Source: JAWWBG01 sp033721095 (GTDB lineage: Bacteria; Actinomycetota; Nitriliruptoria; Nitriliruptorales; Nitriliruptoraceae). From it: 15,559 bases of DNA. Below, in pieces: positions 1 through 6,450 of the stretch (the first letter of the stretch is position 1; each line of letters begins with the position of its first letter). Under the pieces are notes generated by a model. It worked only from the letters and a program-made list of their open reading frames with translations. It was not told where the DNA came from and did no database searches. Location of the stretch: positions 1-15,559 of the forward strand of contig JAWWBG010000042.1 of assembly GCA_033721095.1 (NCBI GenBank), read 5' to 3'. The position numbers and the translations under genes were made by a program.

Positions 1-300
1 ACCCCCAGCCACCACCGGGTCCACCACGGCGCCAATCCGCAGTACATCGACCGCAACTATGCGGGCATCTGGATCGTGTGGGACAGGATGTTCGGCACGT
101 TCGAGCCCGAGGTCGAGCCGGTGCGCTACGGCCTGACGAAGAACATCGAGACCTTCAACCCCGTTCGTATTGGCTTCCACGAGGTCGTGGACATCGTCAA
201 GGATGTTGCGGCGAGCAAGACCTGGTCCGACCGGTTCGGGTTCATGTTCCGCGGCCCCGGTTGGGCCTACGCCCGCCACGAAGCGGCTGAGTCCACCTAG
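1..300 (+). CDS. Sterol desaturase / fatty acid hydroxylase family protein, C-terminal part
   Basis: Only the last 99 codons are in the window; the reading frame is open from base 1 to the TAG at 298-300. The visible part begins TPSHHRVHHG, the HxxHH-type histidine box that binds the di-iron centre in the fatty acid hydroxylase superfamily, followed by NPQYIDRNYAGIWIVWDRMFGTF, the usual C-terminal signature (N-x-D-x-N-Y/F-G, then W-D-x-x-F-G-T). These enzymes are integral membrane oxygenases acting on lipids or sterols; the substrate cannot be read from this fragment. The tail ends about 65 residues beyond that motif, normal for the family. The stop codon overlaps the stop of the convergent polymerase gene inside a shared CTAG. 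The family call is firm; start, full length and membrane segments lie outside the window. Confidence 0.9.
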   Translation, partial: TPSHHRVHHGANPQYIDRNYAGIWIVWDRMFGTFEPEVEPVRYGLTKNIETFNPVRIGFHEVVDIVKDVAASKTWSDRFGFMFRGPGWAYARHEAAEST

Positions 301-1325
301 CCCTCGTCATCGGGCTTGCGGGCGCGTGAGGGCTGGACGCGCGGGGGCTCGTCGGGCATCTTCGGATAGACCGGCGGCCACGGCGCGTCCATCAGCCCGT
401 TGGCGCGGTCACGCTCGTGCAGCTCCAACAGCGGCGTGAGGTCCTGCGGGTCGTCGCCGTAGTCCTCCCACGCGTCGCCGTCGCGCTCGACGGCTGCGGG
501 CACGACGTCGATGGTCATCTCGTCGGGCTTGAGCTCGTCGAGCTGCTTCCACCGGATGGGCATGGACACGGTCGCACCGACCCGCGGTCGGACCGACCAG
601 GCCCCGAACACCGTCTTGTGCGGGGCGTTCTGGTTGAAGTCGACGAACACGCGCTTGCCCCGCAGTTCCTTCCACCACTCGGCCGTGATGAGGTCGGGGT
701 GCCGGCGCTCGAGCTCGCGGGCGATCGCGACCGCGGCGTGACGGACCTGGAAGCTGTCCCAGCGTGGTTGCAGCCGCGAGTAGATGTGCAGCCCGCGCCG
801 GCCGGACAGCTTTGGCCACGACCGAATCCCGTGTTCGTCGAGCAGCTCCTTGAGGTGCCACGCCGCCTGCCGAATCATCGCCAGGTCCACCCCGGGCGAC
901 GGGTCGAGGTCGATGCGCAGCTCGTCGGCGTGCTCCGGATCGTCAGCCAGGTAGGGCCAGACGTGGAACCCGAGGCAGCCCATGTTCACCGCCCAGACCA
1001 CATGCGCGATGTCGACCGCGACCAGGGCGTTGGACGTCGTGCCGTTTGGCGTGGAGACAACTGTCGTTGTCAGCCAGTCTGGCGCACCCTTGGGCACCCG
1101 CTTCTGGAAGAAAGACTTGCCGCTGGCACCGTTCGGGAACCGCTGGAGGAGGACCGGCCGGCCCCCCATCGTCCGCATGAGCGGCTCGGCGATCGCGACG
1201 TAGTAGTTGACGAGATCGAGCTTGGTCTCCGAACGCTTGGTGAAGAACACCTTGTCGGGGCTCGTGACTCGGACGACCTGGCCGGCGAGCTCCAGCTCGA
1301 CCGGCTCGCCGTCCTCGTCGGCCAC
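297..1325 (-). CDS. LigD-type primase-polymerase (stand-alone AEP polymerase domain)
   Basis: A 342-residue protein matching the polymerase domain of LigD, in the archaeo-eukaryotic primase superfamily, without ligase or phosphoesterase domains. Metal-binding residues are in place: the DLDP motif (D139, D141) and a third Asp in RVFVDFNQN (D229). H121 in MGCLGFHVWP and the LSGRRGLHIY block (174-182) match the nucleotide-binding core. Stand-alone mycobacterial homologues (Rv3730c type, about 346 aa) fill short DNA gaps, add ribonucleotides and prime synthesis; that function here is inference from family. The frame stays open far upstream, but the N-terminal extension only shadows the NYN gene. 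GTG at 1325 is chosen because GGGGGAG lies just before it, the protein then begins at the conserved region, and it starts 2 nt after the NYN stop. So it is translationally coupled and second in a two-gene operon. The C-terminus is short, proline-rich and charged. Confidence 0.88.
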   Translation of the reverse strand: MADEDGEPVELELAGQVVRVTSPDKVFFTKRSETKLDLVNYYVAIAEPLMRTMGGRPVLLQRFPNGASGKSFFQKRVPKGAPDWLTTTVVSTPNGTTSNALVAVDIAHVVWAVNMGCLGFHVWPYLADDPEHADELRIDLDPSPGVDLAMIRQAAWHLKELLDEHGIRSWPKLSGRRGLHIYSRLQPRWDSFQVRHAAVAIARELERRHPDLITAEWWKELRGKRVFVDFNQNAPHKTVFGAWSVRPRVGATVSMPIRWKQLDELKPDEMTIDVVPAAVERDGDAWEDYGDDPQDLTPLLELHERDRANGLMDAPWPPVYPKMPDEPPRVQPSRARKPDDEG

Positions 1326-1327
1326 GA

Positions 1328-1912
1328 TCAGCTCCCCCGGCCCAACCGGCCGCGCGGCTCGAACCAGCGGCCCTCCTCGGGCAGGGTGTCGAGGTTCACG
1401 CGTGGGAGCGGCACGGCGATGAGGTCGTCGATCGCCTCCAAGTCGATGAACTCGATGTCCTCGGACTGCGACAGGCCGCCGGCGTACTCCGCGAACCCGA
1501 GGACGACCGCCTCGACCCCATCGGCGACGAGCTTCTCGAGCGGTTCGAGGAAGTTGCGGGCGTCGTTCGAACCCACGTAGACGGCGGCCAGGTCGCCCTC
1601 GGCGGCACGCGCCGACAGATGGGCCAGCATGTCCTCGTCGACGTCGGAGCCATCGGCCTTGGGCTTGGCAAAGACCCGGAAGCCTTCCTCCAACAGCCAC
1701 TGGATCCAGCCTGACAGCGCGCCTGCGACATGCGGCGCGACGTTGACGAACACGCAGGCCTCGACCGTTGTCCCCGGGCCCGCGCGATCGACCAGCCACC
1801 GGCCGAGCACGGCCATGTCGGGCCGCTCCTTGACGGTGGGCTTGTCGTCGATGATGTTGGCCAACGTCATGTCGACGTTGGGCGCGTCCCAAACCAGCAC
1901 GTGACGTGCCAT
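1328..1912 (-). CDS. NYN-domain (PIN-like) putative nuclease
   Basis: A 194-residue protein with the NYN/LabA (DUF88) pattern of PIN-like metal-dependent nucleases. Acidic and polar positions are visible: D9 and N12 in LVWDAPNVD, D90/D92/D94 in GSDVDEDML, and N116/D117 in VYVGSNDARNFLEPL, matching the usual D..N, D and S-x-D-x-D elements, although the last motif is slightly altered (SND). Such domains usually cleave RNA; the substrate is unknown. The C-terminal 50 residues (EDIEFIDLEAIDDL onward) are acidic and look like a linker or partner-binding tail. ATG at 1912 is preferred over an in-frame TTG at 1918; only a weak GAGA precedes it. It is the first gene of the operon and lies 2 nt before the LigD-type polymerase gene, which suggests joint work on nucleic acid ends or ribonucleotide tracts. 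The fold is likely; nuclease activity is inferred. Confidence 0.75.
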   Translation of the reverse strand: MARHVLVWDAPNVDMTLANIIDDKPTVKERPDMAVLGRWLVDRAGPGTTVEACVFVNVAPHVAGALSGWIQWLLEEGFRVFAKPKADGSDVDEDMLAHLSARAAEGDLAAVYVGSNDARNFLEPLEKLVADGVEAVVLGFAEYAGGLSQSEDIEFIDLEAIDDLIAVPLPRVNLDTLPEEGRWFEPRGRLGRGS

Positions 1913-2013
1913 CTGCAATCTCGCTTGTCGTCAATACGGGCAATGGCACCAGCGTACGGCTGATTCAGCAGTGCCGTGAGGGTCGCCCGGCGCGTCGCCG
2001 TACCCTCCCTGTC
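1913..2013. promoter_or_regulatory. Divergent promoter region, NYN-polymerase operon / ecm
   Basis: This 101-bp gap separates two divergent units. On the plus strand TACCCT at 2001-2006 lies 7 nt before the ATG at 2014, the spacing expected for transcription starting on the start codon, and no Shine-Dalgarno sequence precedes that ATG; a leaderless ecm message is the simplest reading. On the minus strand TACGCT (1956-1951) could be the -10 box for the NYN gene, giving a leader of about 30 nt. No convincing -35 box is seen on either strand. Confidence 0.5.
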
Positions 2014-3984
2014 ATGCCTGAATCATCTTCAACTGGTCGGCCCGAACGCGATCGGCCGTGGCTGATCCGGACCTACTCCGGCCACTCGTCTGCGGCGGCG
2101 TCGAACGAGCTGTACCGCACCAACCTCGCCAAGGGTCAGACCGGCCTGTCGGTTGCGTTCGACCTGCCGACCCAGACCGGCTACGACCCCGATCACCCGC
2201 TGGCCAGGGGCGAGGTCGGCAAGGTCGGGGTCCCGGTGACCTCCATCGACGACATGCGCACGCTGTTCGACGGGATCCCGATCGAGCAGATGAACACGTC
2301 GATGACGATCAACGCGACGGCGATGTGGCTGCTGGCCCTGTACGTCGCGGTGGCCGAGGAACAAGGTGCCGACGTCGCGGCGCTCCAGGGCACGACCCAG
2401 AACGACATCCTCAAGGAGTACCTGTCGCGCGGGACCTACGCGTTCCCGCCCGAGCCCTCCATGCGGCTGACCACCGACATGATCGCCTGGACGGTCGCCA
2501 ACACGCCCAAGTGGAACCCCCTCAACATCTGCAGCTACCACCTGCAGGAAGCAGGTGCCACGCCCGCCCAGGAGGTCGGGTTCGCTCTCGCGAATGCGAT
2601 CTCCGTCCTCGACGCCGTCAGGGCCCGCGGCGACGTGCCCGACGACGTGTTCCCGCAGGTGGTCGGCCGCATCTCGTTCTTCGTGAATGCCGGCATCCGG
2701 TTTGTCGAGGAGGTCGCCAAGATGCGCACCTTCGTCGACATGTGGGACCGCATCTGCCAACAGCGGTACGGCGTCACCGACCCCAAGCTGCGCCGGTTCC
2801 GCTACGGCGTCCAGGTCAACTCGCTGGGGCTGACGGAACAGCAGCCCGAGAACAACATCGCCCGGATCATGATCGAAATGCTCGGGGTGACGCTCTCGAA
2901 GGACGCCCGCGCGCGCGCCGTCCAGCTGCCCGCCTGGAACGAGGCGCTGGGACTCCCCCGCCCCTGGGACCAGCAGGTGTCGCTGCGCATGCAGCAGATC
3001 CTCGCCTACGAAACCGACCTCCTCGAGTACGACGACCTGTTCAACGGCTCGGCCGTCATGGACGCGAAGGTCGCCGAGCTGACCGAGGCAGCCACCGAGC
3101 TGCTCGACAGCGTCCTCGACAAGGGCGGCGCGGTCGCAGCTGTCGACTGGATGAAGGCCGAGTTGGTCCGCTCCCACGCGGAGCGCGTGCGCCGAATCGA
3201 GGACGGGACGATCACCGTCGTCGGCGTGAACGAGTTCACCGAACATGAGCCGTCTCCTTTGACGGCTGACGGCGCGATCCTCAAGGTCGACGACACCGCC
3301 GAGGTCGAGCAGATCGAACGGCTCCAGCAGTTCCGCGACACCCGTGACGACGCGGCCGTCAAGACGGCCCTCGAGGAGCTGCGCCGAGCAGCCGAGGCCG
3401 GGGACAACCTCATGGAGGCCTCGATCGCAGCGGCGCGGGCCGGTGCGACGACTGGCGAGTGGGCCGGCGTCCTCCGCGAGATCTTCGGCGAGTACCGCGG
3501 GCCGACGGGCGTGTCGGACGGCGCACTCGTCGGCGGTCGCGCGTCCGGCGCCATCACCGCCGCCCGGGAGCGCGTCGCCGCTGTCGAGGAGCGCCTCGGG
3601 CGCAAGCTGCGGATCCTGGTCGGCAAGCCGGGCCTCGACGGCCATTCCAACGGTGCCGAACAGGTTGCGATCCGCGCCCGCGACCTCGGCATGGAGGTCG
3701 TCTACGAGGGCATCCGACTCACGCCCGCCCAGATCGTCCGGGCCGCCGTCGACGAGGACGTGCACCTTGTGGGCCTGTCCATCCTGTCCGGCTCCCACCT
3801 TTCCCTCGTCCCCGAGGTTGTCGAGGGCCTCCGAGCCGAGGGGGTCGAGATCCCCGTCGTGGCCGGCGGGATCATCCCCCCCGACGACGCCGAGCGACTG
3901 CGGGAGCAGGGCGTGGCTGCCGTCTTCACACCCGCCGACTACGAGCTGTCGGACGTGCTGGCGTCGGTGGCCGAGCTGCTCTGA
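2014..3984 (+). CDS. ecm: Ethylmalonyl-CoA mutase (B12-dependent acyl-CoA mutase)
   Basis: A 656-residue single-chain mutase: a TIM-barrel substrate domain (about 10-510) followed by a cobalamin-binding domain (about 530-655). The B12 domain has the full base-off signature: D542-x-H544-x-x-G547, S589-x-L591 and G618-G619, with H544 the lower cobalt ligand. The opening PWLIRTYSGHSSAAASNELYR and the blocks AKGQTGLSVAFDLPTQTGYDPDH, QMNTSMTINATA and SYHLQEAGATPAQE fit, from memory, the MeaA/ethylmalonyl-CoA mutase branch rather than classical MutB. That enzyme converts ethylmalonyl-CoA to methylsuccinyl-CoA in the ethylmalonyl-CoA pathway of acetyl-CoA assimilation. Length is normal. ATG 2014 is chosen because upstream codons lack conservation and a TACCCT box sits 7 nt before it. 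Crotonyl-CoA carboxylase/reductase (ccr) is not in the window, so pathway membership needs the rest of the genome. Methylmalonyl- or isobutyryl-CoA mutase is the main alternative. Confidence 0.85.
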   Translation: MPESSSTGRPERDRPWLIRTYSGHSSAAASNELYRTNLAKGQTGLSVAFDLPTQTGYDPDHPLARGEVGKVGVPVTSIDDMRTLFDGIPIEQMNTSMTINATAMWLLALYVAVAEEQGADVAALQGTTQNDILKEYLSRGTYAFPPEPSMRLTTDMIAWTVANTPKWNPLNICSYHLQEAGATPAQEVGFALANAISVLDAVRARGDVPDDVFPQVVGRISFFVNAGIRFVEEVAKMRTFVDMWDRICQQRYGVTDPKLRRFRYGVQVNSLGLTEQQPENNIARIMIEMLGVTLSKDARARAVQLPAWNEALGLPRPWDQQVSLRMQQILAYETDLLEYDDLFNGSAVMDAKVAELTEAATELLDSVLDKGGAVAAVDWMKAELVRSHAERVRRIEDGTITVVGVNEFTEHEPSPLTADGAILKVDDTAEVEQIERLQQFRDTRDDAAVKTALEELRRAAEAGDNLMEASIAAARAGATTGEWAGVLREIFGEYRGPTGVSDGALVGGRASGAITAARERVAAVEERLGRKLRILVGKPGLDGHSNGAEQVAIRARDLGMEVVYEGIRLTPAQIVRAAVDEDVHLVGLSILSGSHLSLVPEVVEGLRAEGVEIPVVAGGIIPPDDAERLREQGVAAVFTPADYELSDVLASVAELL

Positions 3985-4000
3985 GTCCGGCTGGCGCACC

Positions 4001-4022
4001 CGTGCGGCGGGACGCCCGCACG
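4001..4022. terminator. Hairpin between convergent ecm and the membrane-anchored protein gene
   Basis: CGTGCGG (4001-4007) and CCGCACG (4016-4022) form a perfect 7-bp stem with an 8-nt loop. It fills most of the 39-bp gap between two convergent stops (3984 and 4024), so it could end transcription from both sides. There is no T tract, as is common in GC-rich actinobacteria. Confidence 0.45.
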
Positions 4023-4023
4023 C

Positions 4024-4875
4024 TCAGACGAGGGTGCCGTTGGGCGCGTCAGCGCCTCGGAAGCCGCGATCGAGGATCCGCTGGGCGAAGTCGAAGAGGT
4101 CCTGCGGAATGTCGTCGGGCAGCTCCTGCTCCATCGCGCGCAGGAACACGTCTGCGGTGTCGTTGATGGCCTGGAGGTACTCGCCGGTCTCGTCCAGGTA
4201 GGCCTGCGCCGTCTCGGCTGTCGCGGCGGCGTAGGTTTCCCACGCCTCGAGGTGGGCCACGTAGCTGTCGAGCACCGTCCGGAGGGCGTCGTCGTACGAG
4301 CCGACGACGTCGATGCCGAGCAGCTCGCCCTTGATCCGACCCAGGCTCTCGGCCGCTTCGGCGGCGGCATCCTCGACCGCGTCGACGTCGGGGGCGAACG
4401 CGACTGTCTCCTGGAACCGGAGCATGGTGCGCTCGGACTCGTCGATGAGCGTCAGCATCTCCTCCAGTGCAACATCGCTGGGATCGTTGCGCTCGCCTCC
4501 GGCAGGTCGGGTCGGATCCTCCCGCTCCGTGGCCGTCACGGGTGGTTCGTCATCGACGGCGTCGACGGCGACCACGAGCGCAGCGATGATGCCGCCGACG
4601 AGGACGAGGACGGCTGCGGCAGCGATCGCGATGATCAGCCCGCGGTTGCTGCCCATGGGCGGCCCCGAGTCGGCCCCTCCACCCGAGGCCAGCGGGACCG
4701 TCGCATGTTCACCGACGGTGCCCGTCGGTACTGCGCCCGGTGGTGGGAGCTCGGCCAGCTCGTCGACCGTCGCTTCCCGCGCGGTCGCAGGTTGCGGCCA
4801 CGTGGGCTGGTCGGGGGTGCCGGAACTCGGCGGCGGCCACGACCGGGGGTCGTCGGGTGGCGGCAGGTCAGTCAT
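4024..4875 (-). CDS. Membrane-anchored protein of unknown function with extracytoplasmic helical domain
   Basis: I do not recognise a family. The 283-residue protein has three parts: a Pro/Ser/Thr-rich, probably disordered N-terminus (1-75); one strongly hydrophobic segment (about 79-104, beginning GLIIAIAAAAVLVLVGG); and an acidic, alpha-helical C-terminal region (about 125-283) rich in Ala, Glu, Asp and Leu. With no signal peptide and the helix in the middle, the likely layout is N-terminus inside and helical domain outside. This design, a proline-rich cytoplasmic tail then a single helix, is common among actinobacterial cell-envelope proteins. ATG 4875 is chosen because TACCCT on the minus strand (4887-4882) ends 6 nt before it with no ribosome binding site, so it may have its own leaderless promoter inside the 25-bp gap after fumC. 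Read-through from fumC is also possible. No catalytic motif is seen. Confidence 0.7.
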   Translation of the reverse strand: MTDLPPPDDPRSWPPPSSGTPDQPTWPQPATAREATVDELAELPPPGAVPTGTVGEHATVPLASGGGADSGPPMGSNRGLIIAIAAAAVLVLVGGIIAALVVAVDAVDDEPPVTATEREDPTRPAGGERNDPSDVALEEMLTLIDESERTMLRFQETVAFAPDVDAVEDAAAEAAESLGRIKGELLGIDVVGSYDDALRTVLDSYVAHLEAWETYAAATAETAQAYLDETGEYLQAINDTADVFLRAMEQELPDDIPQDLFDFAQRILDRGFRGADAPNGTLV

Positions 4876-4881
4876 GCCGCG

Positions 4882-4887
4882 AGGGTA
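4882..4887 (-). promoter_or_regulatory. Probable leaderless -10 box before the membrane-anchored protein gene
   Basis: TACCCT on the minus strand, 6 nt before the ATG at 4875. The same hexamer stands 7 nt before the ecm ATG. Both starts lack a Shine-Dalgarno sequence, which fits transcription beginning at the start codon. Confidence 0.45.
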
Positions 4888-4900
4888 CGAGGGCGGCCCG

Positions 4901-6289
4901 TCAGAGAATTCCGCCGTCGGCCATCTTCTTGTAGTCGAGGATGCGATCGAGAACCTCGGCGTCCACGCCATCCGCCAGCGCCGCCTCACGCAGGGTCTGG
5001 TCGTTCTTGAAGGCCGTCTTGGCAAGCGCCGCCGACCGCTCGTAACCGATCTCGGGCACGAGCGCGGTGACCTGCATCAACGACCGTTCGACGCTCTCCG
5101 GCCCCCGGCTGGTCGCCTCGGCGCCGGCGAGGCACTTGTCGACGAACAAGCGGCTGACGGCTGCGAGCAGCTCGAGGGACTCGATCACGTTGTCGACCAT
5201 GAGCGGGATCATCACGTTGAGCTCGAGCTCACCGGACAGGCCGCCGACCGTGACGGCGGCGTCATTGCCGATCACCTGTGCGCAGACCTGGCGGACCGAC
5301 TCGGGAATGACCGGGTTGACCTTGCCGGGCATGATCGACGAGCCGGGTTGGATGGCCGGCAACGCGATCTCGTAGAGGCCGGTGCGGGGACCCGATGACA
5401 GCCACCGGACATCGTTGGCGATCTTGAGGAGGCTCACGGCGACCGTCTTGAGGGCGGCTGAGAGGTCGACCAGCGCGTCACGATTGCCCTGGGCCTCGAA
5501 GTGGTTGTCGGCCTCGACGAACGGCAGGCCAGTGCGCTCGGCGATCAGCTCGATCACGCGGCCCGCGAAGCCCTCCGGCATGTTGAGCCCGGTCCCCACC
5601 GCCGTGCCGCCGAGCGCGAGCTCGTGGATCGAGTCCAGCGCCGAGTTGACACGTCGAATCCCCAGTTCGACCTGGCGTGCGTAGCCGCCGAACTCCTGCC
5701 CGAGCGTCACGGGGGTGGCGTCCATCAGGTGCGTGCGACCGGGCTTGACGACGTCGGCCCACTCCTGCTCCTTGTCCCGCAGTGCCGACGCCAGGTGGTC
5801 GAGCGCGGGGATCGTCTGCTCGGCAGCAACCCGCGCCGAGGCGATGTGGCAGGACGACGGGAAGGTGTCGTTGGACGACTGGCTGGCATTGACGTGATCG
5901 TTGGGATGGACGACGTCCGACTCGAGGTCCTCACCGAGCAGCTGCTTGGCCCGGTTGGCGATGACCTCGTTGAGGTTCATGTTCGTCGAGGTTCCCGATC
6001 CGGTCTGGAACACGTCGACCGGGAAGTGCTCGTCGAGCTTGCCGTCGATGACCTCGTCGGCAGCGTCGCGAATCGCGCCAGCCAGCTTGCTGTCGAGGAC
6101 TCCACGTTCCTCGTTGGCGGTTGCGGCTGCCCACTTGAGCATGGCGTGCGCGCGGACGACCTCGATCGGCACGGGCCGACCGGACACGGGAAAGTTCTCG
6201 ACGGCTCGCTGGGTCGACGCGCCCCAGAGGGCCTCAGCGGGGATCTGCATCTCACCCATCGTGTCGTGGGCGGTCCGGTACTCGGCCAT
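4901..6289 (-). CDS. fumC: Class II fumarate hydratase
   Basis: A 462-residue class II (iron-independent) fumarase, close to the usual 460-467 aa, which interconverts fumarate and malate as a homotetramer in the TCA cycle. Family landmarks are all present: TGSGTSTNMNLNEV near 96-109, HPNDHVNASQSSNDTFPS near 130-147, the catalytic-site His in GRTHLMDATPV (H187), and the superfamily signature GSSIMPGKVNPVIPE near 316-330 with the catalytic serine loop S317/S318. Fumarase rather than aspartase, argininosuccinate lyase or adenylosuccinate lyase is indicated by the GTSTNMNLNEV and GRTHLMDATPV blocks. ATG 6289 is chosen because AAGGA (6300-6296) lies 6 nt upstream and the protein then begins at the conserved MAEYRTAHDTMGEM; a longer frame upstream merely reads the repeat array. 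It is divergent from ilvA. Confidence 0.95.
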   Translation of the reverse strand: MAEYRTAHDTMGEMQIPAEALWGASTQRAVENFPVSGRPVPIEVVRAHAMLKWAAATANEERGVLDSKLAGAIRDAADEVIDGKLDEHFPVDVFQTGSGTSTNMNLNEVIANRAKQLLGEDLESDVVHPNDHVNASQSSNDTFPSSCHIASARVAAEQTIPALDHLASALRDKEQEWADVVKPGRTHLMDATPVTLGQEFGGYARQVELGIRRVNSALDSIHELALGGTAVGTGLNMPEGFAGRVIELIAERTGLPFVEADNHFEAQGNRDALVDLSAALKTVAVSLLKIANDVRWLSSGPRTGLYEIALPAIQPGSSIMPGKVNPVIPESVRQVCAQVIGNDAAVTVGGLSGELELNVMIPLMVDNVIESLELLAAVSRLFVDKCLAGAEATSRGPESVERSLMQVTALVPEIGYERSAALAKTAFKNDQTLREAALADGVDAEVLDRILDYKKMADGGIL

Positions 6290-6323
6290 CGGGTGTCCTT
6301 GCAGCGGGTGCCGGCATGGGACC

Positions 6324-6329
6324 AGCCTA
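6324..6329 (-). promoter_or_regulatory. Probable -10 box of fumC
   Basis: TAGGCT on the minus strand, placing the transcription start near 6317 and giving a leader of about 28 nt that includes the AAGGA ribosome binding site. The tandem repeat array starts 3 bp upstream of it, covering the -35 region and beyond, where a regulator would act. No clear -35 hexamer. Confidence 0.4.
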
Positions 6330-6331
6330 CG

Positions 6332-6437
6332 GCCGCTGCCTCCTTCGCATCCTGCCGCCGGGAGCCGCTGCCTCCTTCGTATCCTGCCGCCGTTAGCCAC
6401 TGCCGCCTTCGTATCCTGCCGCCGGGAGCCACTGCCG
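6332..6437. repeat. Tandem 32-bp repeat (3.3 copies) built on a 16-bp register
   Basis: Three complete 32-bp units (6332-6363, 6364-6395, 6396-6427) and a 10-bp partial fourth (6428-6437) lie head to tail, differing at only a few positions. Inside, the pentamer CTGCC recurs seven times exactly 16 bp apart, starting at 6336, 6352, 6368, 6384, 6400, 6416 and 6432. Alternate half-units read CTGCC(T/G)CCTTCG(C/T)ATC and CTGCCGCCG(GG/TT)AGCC(G/A). Since 32 is not a multiple of 3, the array is not coding. Units 2 and 3 contain TATCCT (6380-6385, 6412-6417), a possible -10 box for ilvA. It lies between the divergent fumC and ilvA genes. There are no spacers, so it is not a CRISPR array. Confidence 0.9.
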
Positions 6438-6450
6438 ACCCGGAGGTCCC

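Noticed and set aside
1326..1949. N-terminal extension of the LigD-type polymerase frame, nearly 210 codons upstream
   Set aside because: It overlaps the NYN gene in another frame and is Arg/Gly-rich. The polymerase homology starts just after the GTG at 1325 with its own ribosome binding site.
2029..3999. A 656-codon minus-strand frame opposite the mutase gene
   Set aside because: A mirror of the mutase codon pattern without conserved motifs or a ribosome binding site.
6290..6400. Longer FumC with an extra 37 N-terminal residues
   Set aside because: The extra residues come from the repeat array. The ATG at 6289 has AAGGA 6 nt upstream and matches the family N-terminus.
6332..6437. CRISPR array
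   Set aside because: The repeats are directly adjacent with no unique spacers, only three full copies exist, and no cas genes are nearby.
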